DNA from: Gammaproteobacteria bacterium
GTDB lineage: Bacteria > Pseudomonadota > Gammaproteobacteria > Pseudomonadales > Azotimanducaceae
Direction: 5' to 3'
NCBI GenBank assembly: GCA_028824555.1
Contig: JAPPDJ010000048.1
Location: 78,854-142,853 of the forward strand
Length of the DNA stretch: 64,000 nucleotides
Shown one piece after another: positions 7,860 to 16,327 of the stretch. The notes below the pieces were generated by a model, which made no database searches, was not told the origin of the DNA, and saw only the letters and a list, made by a program, of their open reading frames with translations. Every line of letters begins with the position of its first letter. Position 1 is the stretch's first letter. A program made the translations under genes and the position numbers.

Positions 7860-9589
7860 CCACCACCGTTGCCGAGGCGCGGGCGGAACGGCGGCACCGG
7901 CCGGGCCTCTTGCCATCCTTCGCTGGCGTGGCCCTCGCCGACATCCTCGCCAACAGCGTCGCCATCGTCATCATCATGATTGTGGTGACCTTGATGACTC
8001 GCTACGAGGAGGAGCGCGACAAGCTGGAGCAAGCCGAGGACGTCTCCGTGCTGCTGAGCCGCGAGATCGCGAGCTCCTTCGTCATGAACGCGCTGCCCAC
8101 ATCGCCCCCGGCGCAGCTACACGATTACGTCACCTCGCCCCTCGACCGCAATCCCCAACACGCCACCATGCCCATCATCGAGCTGCATGGCGACTTTGTG
8201 CGCGATGGCTACACGGGGCGCATCTACGGCCGCGACGAGCTGCTGCTGCAAGACAACGAGCTCGATCACTATCTCGCCTCCCTGGCGCCGGAACAGCTTG
8301 TCGCGACCCGCGTCGATGTTTACGGGATCGACCAGTTCTACATCGCCATGTCGATCTTTCGCAAACACGGCCTGTCGCCGCTGCACTGGCACTTCCTTGA
8401 CGGCGGCGAGGCTGGTCGCGAACCAGGGCCCAAGCTGCCCTGGGCACGCGAGACTCCACCTCCCGGGCGCGAGCTGCAGAGCCAAGAGCCGGGGCCAACC
8501 GGCGCCGGCGGCGCGCTGCACTCGCTGCCGAGCGATGTTGCACTACTGCGCCATGGTGCCTTCGATGCCAACTACCCCACCGACTCGCTGCGTGGCGGTT
8601 TCGGCAGCACCGCCGCACGCGCCGGTTCGTTGGATCAGCACCTCGACCTTCCCCGAGGTTTCCTAGAGCGGGGCGGCAGGGCGGAGCCGAACCCCGCCCC
8701 CAGCGCCGGCGATTCCGCAAGCGCCCTGGAGTCGAACGCCATGCGATTCCGCACCGCCTGGCCAAGCACCAGCGACGACGCTCGCGAGGACGACGCCGAT
8801 TTCGACCTCTTCATCCTGGTGCGGGGGTTGCTCGCGTATCTGGCAGGCGTACAGCAAACCGCCGACGCCAACCTCCCGTCGCCGCTGCCGGACTTCGACC
8901 TGCGCCGCGATGTGCTCGATGTCGTGCCGGAACTGCCGCCGCCCGAGCCTGCCCTCGCCGAGCTCATCGTGCGCCTGACGAGGCTCATCGCCACCCCGCA
9001 GACGCCAGAGGACTCCTCGCTCAGGGTGATCGCGGAGATGATCCCAGACGGGCAGCCCCAGCACGTGACGCTGTTCCCGAACGAACCACTCGCCCGCGTG
9101 CGATGGCGGCGCAGCGCCACGGACGCTCAAGCGGCATTCCCGCGCGACGACGCCCCCGCGTACGCCACCGTCAGCCTGCGGCTGGGCCTGCATGCAGAAA
9201 TCCACGAGGGGCTGCGGGTGGAGCTTGCTCGCAACGTCATCGTGCTGATGCCGCCGCCGGAAACCGTCCCGGAGACTGAACCGCGCTGGCGCGTCGTGAC
9301 GCTGGTAAATCCCGAACGCAACGACTTCCTTACCGGATTCCTGTTCGCCTCCGTCAACGAAGTGGGCGGGCTTGTCTTGCCCGCGGACGAAAACGCACTC
9401 GCCATCGACGGGCTTCGCATGGAATCGCAGATCCCCGGCGTCGCCTTTCGCCAGGAATTCCGGCAGCTTTTGCTCTATCTGCTGGTCGTGCTCGCCGTCG
9501 TCCTGCTGTTCTTCGCCGGTGTGCCGCTTGGCAAACGCGCCTTGGCCGGCGCTGCCAGCAACGCGACGGCGGACGCTCCAACGCGCTAG
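7856..9589 (+). CDS. Large membrane-anchored periplasmic protein linked to the ExbB-type channel
   Basis: 577 residues. There is a membrane segment at about 27-47 (ADILANSVAIVIIMIVVTLM) and a second one at the C-terminal end (LLLYLLVVLAVVLLFFAGV, ~540-560). Between them are ~490 periplasmic residues, including a Pro/Gly-rich stretch around 185-290 that looks disordered. The first helix follows a short basic N-terminus and contains the DxxxN arrangement (ADILANS), as expected for an ExbD/MotB-type pore helix with an acidic residue. I do not recognise the rest. The stop at 9587-9589 lies inside repeat E. With its neighbours it may form the moving part of a motor. Confidence 0.72.
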   Translation: MTTTVAEARAERRHRPGLLPSFAGVALADILANSVAIVIIMIVVTLMTRYEEERDKLEQAEDVSVLLSREIASSFVMNALPTSPPAQLHDYVTSPLDRNPQHATMPIIELHGDFVRDGYTGRIYGRDELLLQDNELDHYLASLAPEQLVATRVDVYGIDQFYIAMSIFRKHGLSPLHWHFLDGGEAGREPGPKLPWARETPPPGRELQSQEPGPTGAGGALHSLPSDVALLRHGAFDANYPTDSLRGGFGSTAARAGSLDQHLDLPRGFLERGGRAEPNPAPSAGDSASALESNAMRFRTAWPSTSDDAREDDADFDLFILVRGLLAYLAGVQQTADANLPSPLPDFDLRRDVLDVVPELPPPEPALAELIVRLTRLIATPQTPEDSSLRVIAEMIPDGQPQHVTLFPNEPLARVRWRRSATDAQAAFPRDDAPAYATVSLRLGLHAEIHEGLRVELARNVIVLMPPPETVPETEPRWRVVTLVNPERNDFLTGFLFASVNEVGGLVLPADENALAIDGLRMESQIPGVAFRQEFRQLLLYLLVVLAVVLLFFAGVPLGKRALAGAASNATADAPTR

Positions 9590-9627
9590 CCGTAGCGGCG
9601 AGCGAATGCCAACACAAAGGCCAGGAG
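9585..9627. repeat. Repeat E copy 1, at the junction of two motor-cluster genes
   Basis: 43 bases that match 45915-45957 at 38 of 43 positions by hand alignment. The block includes the stop codon of the 577-residue protein and the start codon of the FGE-like protein. In the other copy the ATG is ACG. Confidence 0.7.
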
Positions 9628-11249
9628 CCCGCGCCGTTCTTGCCGCGCTACCTGCTCGCAGGGCGTTCCGGAGCCTTGCGCCGTGGGCCATCGCCGTGGC
9701 AGCACTTTGCTCCCTCGTCGCGCTCGTCAAGCTCTACCCGCTGTGGCTGGCTTACGACACGTCCCTGGTCACGATCACCGGCACGAGGGACGACGACTCG
9801 CCGGGTGCCAGGTTCGACGCCGTCCTGCTCCGCCACCTCGACCATTTCGCATATCTGCGCTCGTTCGACCATGTGTTGGCTGCGGGCCCACGCACATTGC
9901 GCCTGACGGCGCCGCTCTGGCTTGATCGTTGCGAAGTGCGGCAAGGGGATTTCTACAAGTTCGCCGGCTGGGCGCCGTTCGAGCCACAGGCCGCCGCACG
10001 CGCCGCCGCGCCAGGTCAACCGCCCAACTGGCGACACTTCAGCGAAAGCCGAGACCACACCATCAGCGGACGCCTGGACGCGCCAGCGACCGGAATCACA
10101 TGGTGGGATGCAGCGGCCTATTGCCGCGCCGCCGGCGGTCGTCTGCCGACGGCTTCGGAGTGGGTGGCTGCAACGGCCGGCGAGCAGCCCCGGCTGTATC
10201 CGTCGGGTGATGTCATGGAGTCGGACGCTTGGCCCTATCTCGATCCGCTCCTGAACGCCGCGCAGAAGTGCGGCCTGCACCCCAGCACCGACACACCCCA
10301 AGGGCTGTCAGACATGGCGCACGGCGTCTCGGAATGGGCTGTGGGCGACCTCGCAGATGGCCCGGCAGTGATGGGCGGCAACGGCTACAACGCCCCCCGC
10401 GAACTCTACAGCCTGGCGGCGCTGCATCGCCGGGCGCCGATGGACCATCGTTCTCCATATCTGGGATTTCGCTGCGCCTACGACCACGAACCGATGCCCA
10501 CGCCGTGGCGAACGCAGACAGGCGCGAGGCAGTTGCCGCCGGGCATCTATCAAGTGGGCATCCCGGCCAGGGCGCGCGTCCCAAGCCTTCTCTCGGCGCT
10601 GCCTCGGCAGCAAGTACCCCTCATCGGCCGCATTCTCTCGACGGATGCAAGCACGGGCGCGCAACCAACCCTGCACCTGATGACGCGAGAGGTCACCCGC
10701 CGCCAATACGCCAGATTCCTCCGCGACCCGTTCGTGCTTGCTGGATTCCACGCCGAAGCCAACCAACCCGCATCCCACAGCCATCGTCCGCCCGATTGGC
10801 GGGAGCAAATGCAGGAACCAGACCTGCCCGTGGTGAATGTCGATTGGTGGTCCGCCTACGCCTTCGCCTCCTGGGCCGGAGGCCGCCTGCCCACAGCCTT
10901 GGAGTGGGAACGCGCCGCCTCGGGCCAAGGCGCGCGCATCTACCCTTGGGGCGACGACTTCACCGCCGCCAATCCTGTAACGGGCGAGCAAGCACTGCGC
11001 GGTCCCCAACTGCCAAGCGAAGAGTCGGGCGACCAAACCCCCGAGGGCCTCCTGAACATGGGCGGCAATGTCTCCGAATGGACCCGCAGCGTATCCGGCG
11101 CCTCCGGCAGCTTCGCCATCGTCGTCAAGGGCGGCAACTACCTCCTCCCCGGCCCCACCACGGCCCGAATCGACCACCGCAACCACCTCTCACCGCATTA
11201 CCGCTCCCCCACGCTAGGCTTCCGGGTGGCATTCGACCGCCCTCGCTAA
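9606..11249 (+). CDS. Membrane-anchored protein with two FGE/SUMF1-like domains
   Basis: 547 residues. One N-terminal membrane anchor (~26-46, WAIAVAALCSLVALVKLYPLW) is followed by two tandem formylglycine-generating-enzyme-type domains. Domain 1 (~95-300) has LDRCEVRQGDFYKF, ITWWDAAAYCRAAGGRLPTA and LGFRCAY. Domain 2 (~325-545) has MTREVTRRQYARF, VNVDWWSAYAFASWAGGRLP, EWERAASG with YPWG, NMGGNVSEWT and LGFRVAF. The catalytic Cys pair of true FGE is incomplete in domain 1 and absent in domain 2, and no sulfatase gene is nearby, so a structural or binding role is more likely than sulfatase activation. It closes the ExbB-type operon. GldJ/GldK of gliding bacteria are also FGE-like proteins next to a motor. 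Confidence 0.85.
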   Translation: MPTQRPGARAVLAALPARRAFRSLAPWAIAVAALCSLVALVKLYPLWLAYDTSLVTITGTRDDDSPGARFDAVLLRHLDHFAYLRSFDHVLAAGPRTLRLTAPLWLDRCEVRQGDFYKFAGWAPFEPQAAARAAAPGQPPNWRHFSESRDHTISGRLDAPATGITWWDAAAYCRAAGGRLPTASEWVAATAGEQPRLYPSGDVMESDAWPYLDPLLNAAQKCGLHPSTDTPQGLSDMAHGVSEWAVGDLADGPAVMGGNGYNAPRELYSLAALHRRAPMDHRSPYLGFRCAYDHEPMPTPWRTQTGARQLPPGIYQVGIPARARVPSLLSALPRQQVPLIGRILSTDASTGAQPTLHLMTREVTRRQYARFLRDPFVLAGFHAEANQPASHSHRPPDWREQMQEPDLPVVNVDWWSAYAFASWAGGRLPTALEWERAASGQGARIYPWGDDFTAANPVTGEQALRGPQLPSEESGDQTPEGLLNMGGNVSEWTRSVSGASGSFAIVVKGGNYLLPGPTTARIDHRNHLSPHYRSPTLGFRVAFDRPR

Positions 11250-11304
11250 ACGGTGCGAGCGATAGAGTTCGGTGACCGTACTCCCGTCCTTCGGGGCAGG
11301 GTCC

Positions 11305-11434
11305 GTAGGGGACGGGCTTGTCCCCGCCAGTCTGAGTTCGACACGAGGAATGCGTCGAAGCTCTGCAGTTCGCGCAAGCGAACTGCCAACGCGCCCGTCA
11401 AGGCGCGCCGGGACGGGACAAGCCCGTCCCCTAC
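11305..11434. repeat. Repeat A1, MITE-like palindromic element
   Basis: 130 bp with 20-bp terminal inverted repeats GTAGGGGACGGGCTTGTCCC. The interior contains GTTCGCGCAAGCGAAC and CGCGCCCGTCAAGGCGCG palindromes. The interior matches A2 (reverse orientation) and A3. No coding capacity. The right end supplies the TAG stop of the EamA gene. Confidence 0.85.
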
Positions 11435-12312
11435 GGACCTGCCCCAGGCCGCCCGGTAACCACCAGTCCCAACACGATCAACCCCAGCGCCACTGGCGCG
11501 CTCAAGTGCAACTCCTCCCCGAGCACCATCGCAATCAGCACCAGCGAGAGAAAAGGCGACAGGAAAATCAGTTGCGAGATGGTGCCGACATGCCGAGTCA
11601 GCGACAGCGCCCGTTGCCACAGTAGGAAGGTGATGCCCATTTCCACTAAACCCACCCACACGCCGAAGGCGAGATTGGTGGGCGTGAGTTGGGGCAAGCC
11701 GGTTGTGGTGGCACAGACGATAGCCACCGCCGGGGTCGCCAATGCGAATCCGGCGAGCATCCCCTGCACGGGATGCGCCGACACGCGCACCGTGGCCAAC
11801 CAGTAGCCTGCCCAGAGCACCGTGCTTGCGAGCGCCAGGAGAACGCCGGTGAGGTCGAACGCAAGCCCACCGAGTTCGCCTCGCGTCAGGAGCAGCGTCA
11901 CGCCGCCATAGGCGATGGCGATGCCGAGCCAGCCGCGCCACCGCAGCCGCTGCCCCAGGATCGGCCAGGCGAGGAGCGCGACGACGATGGCCCAGGTGTA
12001 GTTGAGCGGCTGCGCCACTTGCGCCGGCAAGCGATCGTAAGCCTCGAACAGGATCAAGTAATAGGCGAGGGGATTGACGAGCCCCAGCGCCGCCACGCGC
12101 CACCGAACCGCATTCGACATCGGCGCAATGCCACGCCAAAGCACCAGCCGCACCGCCGCGAAGAAGACCAGCGAGACGATGCAGGCGAGGAACAAGAGCT
12201 GCACCGGCGCCATCTGTGCCAGCCCAAGCTTGAACGCAGTGGCAACGGTGGACCAAAGCGCCACGCTTGCCAACGCAGCGCTCAGCGCACGCGACTCCCT
12301 GCCCCAAGCCAT
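11431..12312 (-). CDS. EamA/DMT family transporter
   Basis: 293 residues with ten predicted membrane helices arranged as two EamA halves (about 10-140 and 155-288). Typical features are an ALASVALWSTVATAFK opening, AQPLNYTWAIVVALLAWPILGQ at the end of half 1, and a repeat of the same pattern in half 2 ending in LGEELHLSAPVALGLIVLGLVV. Members export or import amino acids, metabolites or nucleotides; the substrate is not predictable. The TAG stop at 11431-11433 lies within the terminal inverted repeat of element A1. It diverges from the peroxiredoxin gene over ~100 bp. Confidence 0.88.
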   Translation of the reverse strand: MAWGRESRALSAALASVALWSTVATAFKLGLAQMAPVQLLFLACIVSLVFFAAVRLVLWRGIAPMSNAVRWRVAALGLVNPLAYYLILFEAYDRLPAQVAQPLNYTWAIVVALLAWPILGQRLRWRGWLGIAIAYGGVTLLLTRGELGGLAFDLTGVLLALASTVLWAGYWLATVRVSAHPVQGMLAGFALATPAVAIVCATTTGLPQLTPTNLAFGVWVGLVEMGITFLLWQRALSLTRHVGTISQLIFLSPFLSLVLIAMVLGEELHLSAPVALGLIVLGLVVTGRPGAGP

Positions 12313-12414
12313 GCCGCGAAGTTACACGATGGTGGCCTCGCCAGAGAATGCGGTGGCGCGACCAACGCTTCCTTTAGAATGCCGCTGCCAACTACATTTC
12401 ATCGAGGGGAGTCC

Positions 12415-12894
12415 ATGTCGATTCAAGAAGGTGAGCGCTTGCCGGAAGCCACCGTGCATGTGATGGGGGACGCAGGGCCGTCCGCCGTATCCACAAACGA
12501 CCTGTTCTCGCAAAAGCGCGTCGTGCTGTTTGCGGTGCCGGGCGCATTCACGCCCACCTGCTCGCAGGCGCACCTGCCCGGGTTCGTCGAGCACGCGGCG
12601 CAGATGAAGGACACGGGCGTGGACAGCGTTGTGTGCATCGCCGTCAACGACGCCTTCGTCATGGATGCCTGGGGCAAGTCGGCCGGCGCCGACGAACTCA
12701 CCATGGTGGCAGACGGCAATGGCGACTTCACGAAGGCCATTGGCCTGGAAATGGACGGCAGCGGCTTCGGCCTCGGCACCCGCTCGCAGCGCTACGCCAT
12801 GATCGTGGACGACGGCATCGTCGCCAAGCTCGCCGTGGAAGCGCCAGGAGCTTTCGAGGTGAGCCGCGCCGAGGCGATTCTCGAGCTGCTTTGA
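12415..12894 (+). CDS. Peroxiredoxin, Prx5-like
   Basis: 159 residues. PGAFTPTCS contains the peroxidatic Cys49. A VVCIAVNDAFVMDAWG segment, GLEMDGSGFGLGTRSQRYAMIVDDG and the short C-terminal helix are characteristic of the Prx5/hybrid-Prx subfamily, usually ~160 residues. It reduces hydrogen peroxide and alkyl hydroperoxides with glutathione/glutaredoxin or thioredoxin. GGGGA lies ahead of the ATG. A glutathione S-transferase gene follows 36 bases later, so the two likely form an oxidative-stress operon. Confidence 0.93.
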   Translation: MSIQEGERLPEATVHVMGDAGPSAVSTNDLFSQKRVVLFAVPGAFTPTCSQAHLPGFVEHAAQMKDTGVDSVVCIAVNDAFVMDAWGKSAGADELTMVADGNGDFTKAIGLEMDGSGFGLGTRSQRYAMIVDDGIVAKLAVEAPGAFEVSRAEAILELL

Positions 12895-12930
12895 CAAGAG
12901 CCCCACTCAGCGAAACGGTCAGGAGAGAGC

Positions 12931-13515
12931 ATGGCACTCAAGATCTACGGCCCCGTCCAAACCCGAACCTATCGCACATTGTGGATGGCGGAAGAACTCG
13001 GCATCGACTACGAGCACATCGCCGATGCCACGCCCGAGGCACTCGTCGCCGTCAATCCCATGGCGCAGGTGCCGGCCATCGACGACGACGGCCTCATCCT
13101 CACCGAGTCGATGGCAATCAACCTCTATCTCGCCCGCAAGCACGGCAAGCTGATGCCGTCTTCGGCTGACGAGCAGGCGCAGACCCTGCGCTGGTGCTTC
13201 TGGGTGATGACTGCCGTGGAGGGCACGTTGCTCGATGTGCTCAAGCGCCAGCATGGAATCATGGGTTTCGAGAAGGACCCGGATGCCGTGGCCGCCGGCA
13301 TCGAGACTCTCCAGCGTCCGTTGCGGGTGCTCAATGGCCACCTTGCGGACCGCGACTATCTTGTGAACCAAGACTTCACGGTGGCGGATCTCAACGTCGC
13401 CAGCGTTCTGAGCTGGAGTCGCATGGCGCGCATCGACCTTTCGGGCCACGGCAACGTGGACGAATGGCTGGGCCGCTGCCTGGAACGCGACGCCGCGGTG
13501 CGGGCACGGGGCTGA
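12931..13515 (+). CDS. Glutathione S-transferase family protein
   Basis: 194 residues. The N-terminal thioredoxin-fold domain (1-78) starts MALKIYGPVQTRTYRTLWMAEELGI and has the glutathione-contact motif VPAIDDDGLILTESMAI (cis-Pro, then E-S). The C-terminal helical domain (85-190) contains DFTVADLNVASVL, the N-capping box. It transfers glutathione to electrophiles or acts as a glutathione peroxidase; the substrate is unknown. AGGAGAG precedes the ATG by 4-5 bases. The gene lies between a peroxiredoxin gene and a small cupin gene. Confidence 0.92.
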   Translation: MALKIYGPVQTRTYRTLWMAEELGIDYEHIADATPEALVAVNPMAQVPAIDDDGLILTESMAINLYLARKHGKLMPSSADEQAQTLRWCFWVMTAVEGTLLDVLKRQHGIMGFEKDPDAVAAGIETLQRPLRVLNGHLADRDYLVNQDFTVADLNVASVLSWSRMARIDLSGHGNVDEWLGRCLERDAAVRARG

Positions 13516-13556
13516 ATCGAGGCATCAGGAACGCAAACCGACAAGGGGGAAGGCAA

Positions 13557-13925
13557 ATGCGCGTGGTGCGGGTGTATACCGGGGACGATGGCGAATCGCA
13601 CTTCGAGGACGTGGACATCGGGGTGACGTCCGAGGGCGGCATCGGTCGGCTCTCCTCGCTCATACCGGGCCCCGGCGTGATGTTCCGCGAGGTGGACGGC
13701 GACTACGACCTCGACTTCCACACCGCCCCGAGGCGGCAATTCGTCGTCAATCTGCGCGGCTCGGTGGACATCACGGTGGGCAGCGGCGAAACCAGACGCC
13801 TCGAGTCCGGCGACATCCTCCTGGCCGAAGACACCACCGGCCACGGCCACAAGAGCCGAGCCGTTGCGGGCCGGCCGCGCTCCTGCCTCTTCATCCCCAT
13901 CAACGAAGACGCAAAGCTGCCGTAA
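13557..13925 (+). CDS. Small cupin-fold protein
   Basis: 122 residues. The central pattern is LDFHTAPRRQFVVNLRGSVDITVGSG, then ETRRLESGDILLAEDTTGHGHKS, which reads as the two cupin motifs with His residues (FHTAP, GHGHKS). Proteins of this size are usually single-domain cupins that bind a metal or act as sensors. GGGGGAAGG precedes the ATG, 42 bases after the GST stop. A longer in-frame reading upstream is GST in another frame and is rejected. Function unknown. Confidence 0.8.
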   Translation: MRVVRVYTGDDGESHFEDVDIGVTSEGGIGRLSSLIPGPGVMFREVDGDYDLDFHTAPRRQFVVNLRGSVDITVGSGETRRLESGDILLAEDTTGHGHKSRAVAGRPRSCLFIPINEDAKLP

Positions 13926-14017
13926 GCCCCGTCGGTGGCGTGTCCCACATTCATCTGCCGGCTGTAGCGGATGCGCCGGTACCCGGCGATCGGGTTCGAC
14001 TGGCTGCCGGCGCCACT

Positions 14018-14132
14018 CTGGAGGGAGGGCGTCTCGCCCTCCGTCGCGCCGAAAGGCACCGAGAACACGCGCTGCACCAGCAAGATGCGCGCCCTTGCGG
14101 GCGCGATGGAGGGCGAGACGCCCTCCCTCCAG
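14018..14132. repeat. Repeat C1, MITE-like palindromic element
   Basis: About 115 bp with inverted ends CTGGAGGGAGGGCGTCTCGC and its complement. The interior matches element C2 (46070-46183) in opposite orientation, including a GAGAACACGCGCTGCA-type stretch and a GCGCGCCC..GGGCGCGC palindrome. The surrounding 13926-14272 intergenic space (347 bp) holds no gene that I can see. Confidence 0.82.
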
Positions 14133-14272
14133 GGTACGGAGCGCCAGGCACCTTGTGATCCAAAATGAGACACTACGCCCCGTCAGCAAGGTTGCGCCCA
14201 CCTGCCAAGGCGCGGCATGCCTCACGGTGGGATTTGCTCGCTGTGGGTTGAGGGTGTAGCGGGTCTGCGCTG

Positions 14273-14995
14273 TCACGGAATCTGCGCCACCGCACCCGAC
14301 TTCAAGAGCGCCTTTAGCGCCTCTCGCTTCGACAGCGCCGAGAGCCGACTTGCGTGACGTTCGACATAGGCCGTCACGGCATCGGGGTTGACGCGGGAGT
14401 ACTGCCGCAGCGCCCAGCCGATGGCCTTGCGCAGGAAGAACTCGCGCTCGTCGATCGAGGGCTCGATGAACGCAAACAGCAGCGCCTCGTCTGTGGACTT
14501 GCCACGCTTTAGCTGCGAGAGAATCGCCGTGCGTCGCTTCCAGATGTCCACGTCGTCCGCCCAGCGCCGCAGCAGCACCGCGACTTCCGTCGGATGGCGG
14601 TTCAGCATCTGCCCGACGGCGACGCTGGCGATGGCGTCCACGTAGTCCCACCACGCCCCCGTGACGACCAGTTCCTCGATCATCGCCATCCGAGCCGGTT
14701 CCAGCCAGCGCCGGTGGCGGCTGTGGTTCAGGAGTTCCACGGCCGCATAGCGCTCCTCGCGCCGCTCCGCCGACCGCCAAAGCGCGAGAACCGCCTGCTC
14801 CCAGGTGGCCGCGTCCGGCAACGGCAGCGACCGCACCGTTTCCGCAACGAGCTTGCGCACAACCGGCACCGTGACACCGTGAAACGGCATCTCGGACTTC
14901 ATGTACGCCTGCTGCCCGCGCGCCCGGTCCGGGTCCGCAACGTCGCGTAGCGCCTGGACCACATCAAGGCGCAAGTCTCGAACAAAAACATCCAC
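14273..14995 (-). CDS. DNA alkylation repeat protein, AlkD-like glycosylase
   Basis: 240 residues, the usual AlkD length. It has ARGQQAYMKSEMPFHGVTVPVVRKL at the N-terminus, then HEAT-like helical repeats: YAAVELLNHSRHRRW, ELVVTGAWWDYVDAIAS, DVDIWKRRTAILSQL, IDEREFFLRKAIGWALRQYS. The AWWDYVD segment with Trp and Asp is the alkylpurine-binding site of the family. It excises 3-methyladenine and 7-methylguanine. The GTG at 14995 is inferred from family length and a GAGGA upstream; an earlier start would overlap the upstream region of the amidohydrolase gene. Confidence 0.85.
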   Translation of the reverse strand: MDVFVRDLRLDVVQALRDVADPDRARGQQAYMKSEMPFHGVTVPVVRKLVAETVRSLPLPDAATWEQAVLALWRSAERREERYAAVELLNHSRHRRWLEPARMAMIEELVVTGAWWDYVDAIASVAVGQMLNRHPTEVAVLLRRWADDVDIWKRRTAILSQLKRGKSTDEALLFAFIEPSIDEREFFLRKAIGWALRQYSRVNPDAVTAYVERHASRLSALSKREALKALLKSGAVAQIP

Positions 14996-15112
14996 GGCCA
15001 AGGGGTCCTCTCGAAGCGACGGCTGCCGACACCGATTGTCGCCTACCAAAACACTTGCCGTGCGCCCCCGTTTGCTCGCATGATCGGCCAAGGCTCTTGT
15101 GGGAGGGAGAGG

Positions 15113-16285
15113 ATGGCCTACGAAATCAAGCGGTTCCCATACGATGGCACCATCGATGCCGACGGCCATGTGTTGGAGCCGCCGGACCTTTGGGAGAACT
15201 ACCTCGAAGCGAAGTACCTAGACCGCGCCCTGCGCATTCGCGTCGATGACGACGGCCTCGAATACCTCGAAATCAACGGCAAGCCCTCCGAGCGCACCCG
15301 CAAGGGCTCCCTCGGCATCATGGGCGCGATGGGGGCCGAAAACCTCAAGCCCAGCCCCGATCGCCGCTATGCCGACAGCATGCCCCTCGGCGCTTGCGAT
15401 GCGAGCGACCGCCTGCACCTCATGGATCAGGAGAACCTCGCCTGCTCCCTCCTCTACCCCACCATCTGCCTGTTGTGGGAAGTGGAGGAGACAGACCCCG
15501 AGATCACCCTCGCCTACGCCCGCGCCTACAACCGCTGGATTGCCGACTTCTGTCGCGGCAGCGGCGGGCGCCTCGTGCCCATCGCCATGCTGACGCTGCT
15601 GGACCCGGCCGGCTCCGCAGCCGAACTCGAACGCGCCGTCAAGGACGGCTGCAAGGGCGCCTGGATCAACCCGTTCAACCACAACCGGGTGATTCACGGC
15701 CACCCAGACCACGACGTGCTGTTCGCCAAATGCGTGGAACTCGACGTGCCGCTGGCGATTCACCCCACCTTCCACCCGCACGCGGCAGCGGCCGGCATCT
15801 TCGACTGGCCCACAGAAGGCATGGGCGCGGCCGCCATGATCTGGCTGCGCTCCATCGTCCAGCAGGCGCTGATCTCGTTCATGGCCCTCGGCACGCTGGA
15901 TCGCTTCCCCGAGCTTCGCCTAGGCGTGCTCGAAGCCGGCTCCGGCTGGATCGGCGCCATGCTCGACCGCTTGGACGCCCACGCGCGCTCAGTCAACGTT
16001 GCCGGCAAGCGCCCCACCTTCACCGAGTATTTCCGTCGCCAGTGCTTCATCTCCGGCGACCCGGACGAAACCGCCGCCCCGTTCATCATCGATCACGTGG
16101 GCGCCGACAACTTCATGTGGGCCACGGACTACCCGCACCCCGATCATCCGCACACCTGGGTGGACGATCTCACTGCCTTCGCCAATCGCCTGACGCCGCC
16201 GGCGAGAGCCAAGGTGCTCGGCGACAACGTGCGGCGCATCTACCGGCTGGAGGATGTGGGTCAAGCGCAAGCGGCGGCCGGCTGA
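15113..16285 (+). CDS. Amidohydrolase family 2 (ACMSD-type) metal-dependent hydrolase
   Basis: 390 residues. Metal ligands of the ACMSD/amidohydrolase-2 type are visible: DADGHVLEPPDLW (DxH) at ~11-20, LAIHPTFHPH in the middle, and a terminal MWATDYPHPDHPHTW with the Asp ligand. Members decarboxylate or hydrolyse small carboxylated rings and chains; the substrate is unknown. GGGAGGGAGAGG directly precedes the ATG, which supports this start over an upstream one at 15080. Confidence 0.88.
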   Translation: MAYEIKRFPYDGTIDADGHVLEPPDLWENYLEAKYLDRALRIRVDDDGLEYLEINGKPSERTRKGSLGIMGAMGAENLKPSPDRRYADSMPLGACDASDRLHLMDQENLACSLLYPTICLLWEVEETDPEITLAYARAYNRWIADFCRGSGGRLVPIAMLTLLDPAGSAAELERAVKDGCKGAWINPFNHNRVIHGHPDHDVLFAKCVELDVPLAIHPTFHPHAAAAGIFDWPTEGMGAAAMIWLRSIVQQALISFMALGTLDRFPELRLGVLEAGSGWIGAMLDRLDAHARSVNVAGKRPTFTEYFRRQCFISGDPDETAAPFIIDHVGADNFMWATDYPHPDHPHTWVDDLTAFANRLTPPARAKVLGDNVRRIYRLEDVGQAQAAAG

Positions 16286-16327
16286 CCTGCGGCGAGCCAC
16301 ACGCGCCGTTCTCGCTCGCTAGTCACC

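Noticed and set aside
6294..11249. Zorya-type anti-phage system because of the MotA/ExbB-like protein
   Set aside because: There is no OmpA-type peptidoglycan-binding ZorB and no ZorC/ZorD helicase or nuclease.
6294..11249. Direct orthologue of GldKLM (type IX secretion)
   Set aside because: Only a layout analogy: the channel is ExbB/MotA-like by sequence, the organism looks gammaproteobacterial, and no other T9SS gene is present.
9606..11249. Sulfatase-activating FGE enzyme
   Set aside because: The cysteine pair is missing and no sulfatase gene is nearby.
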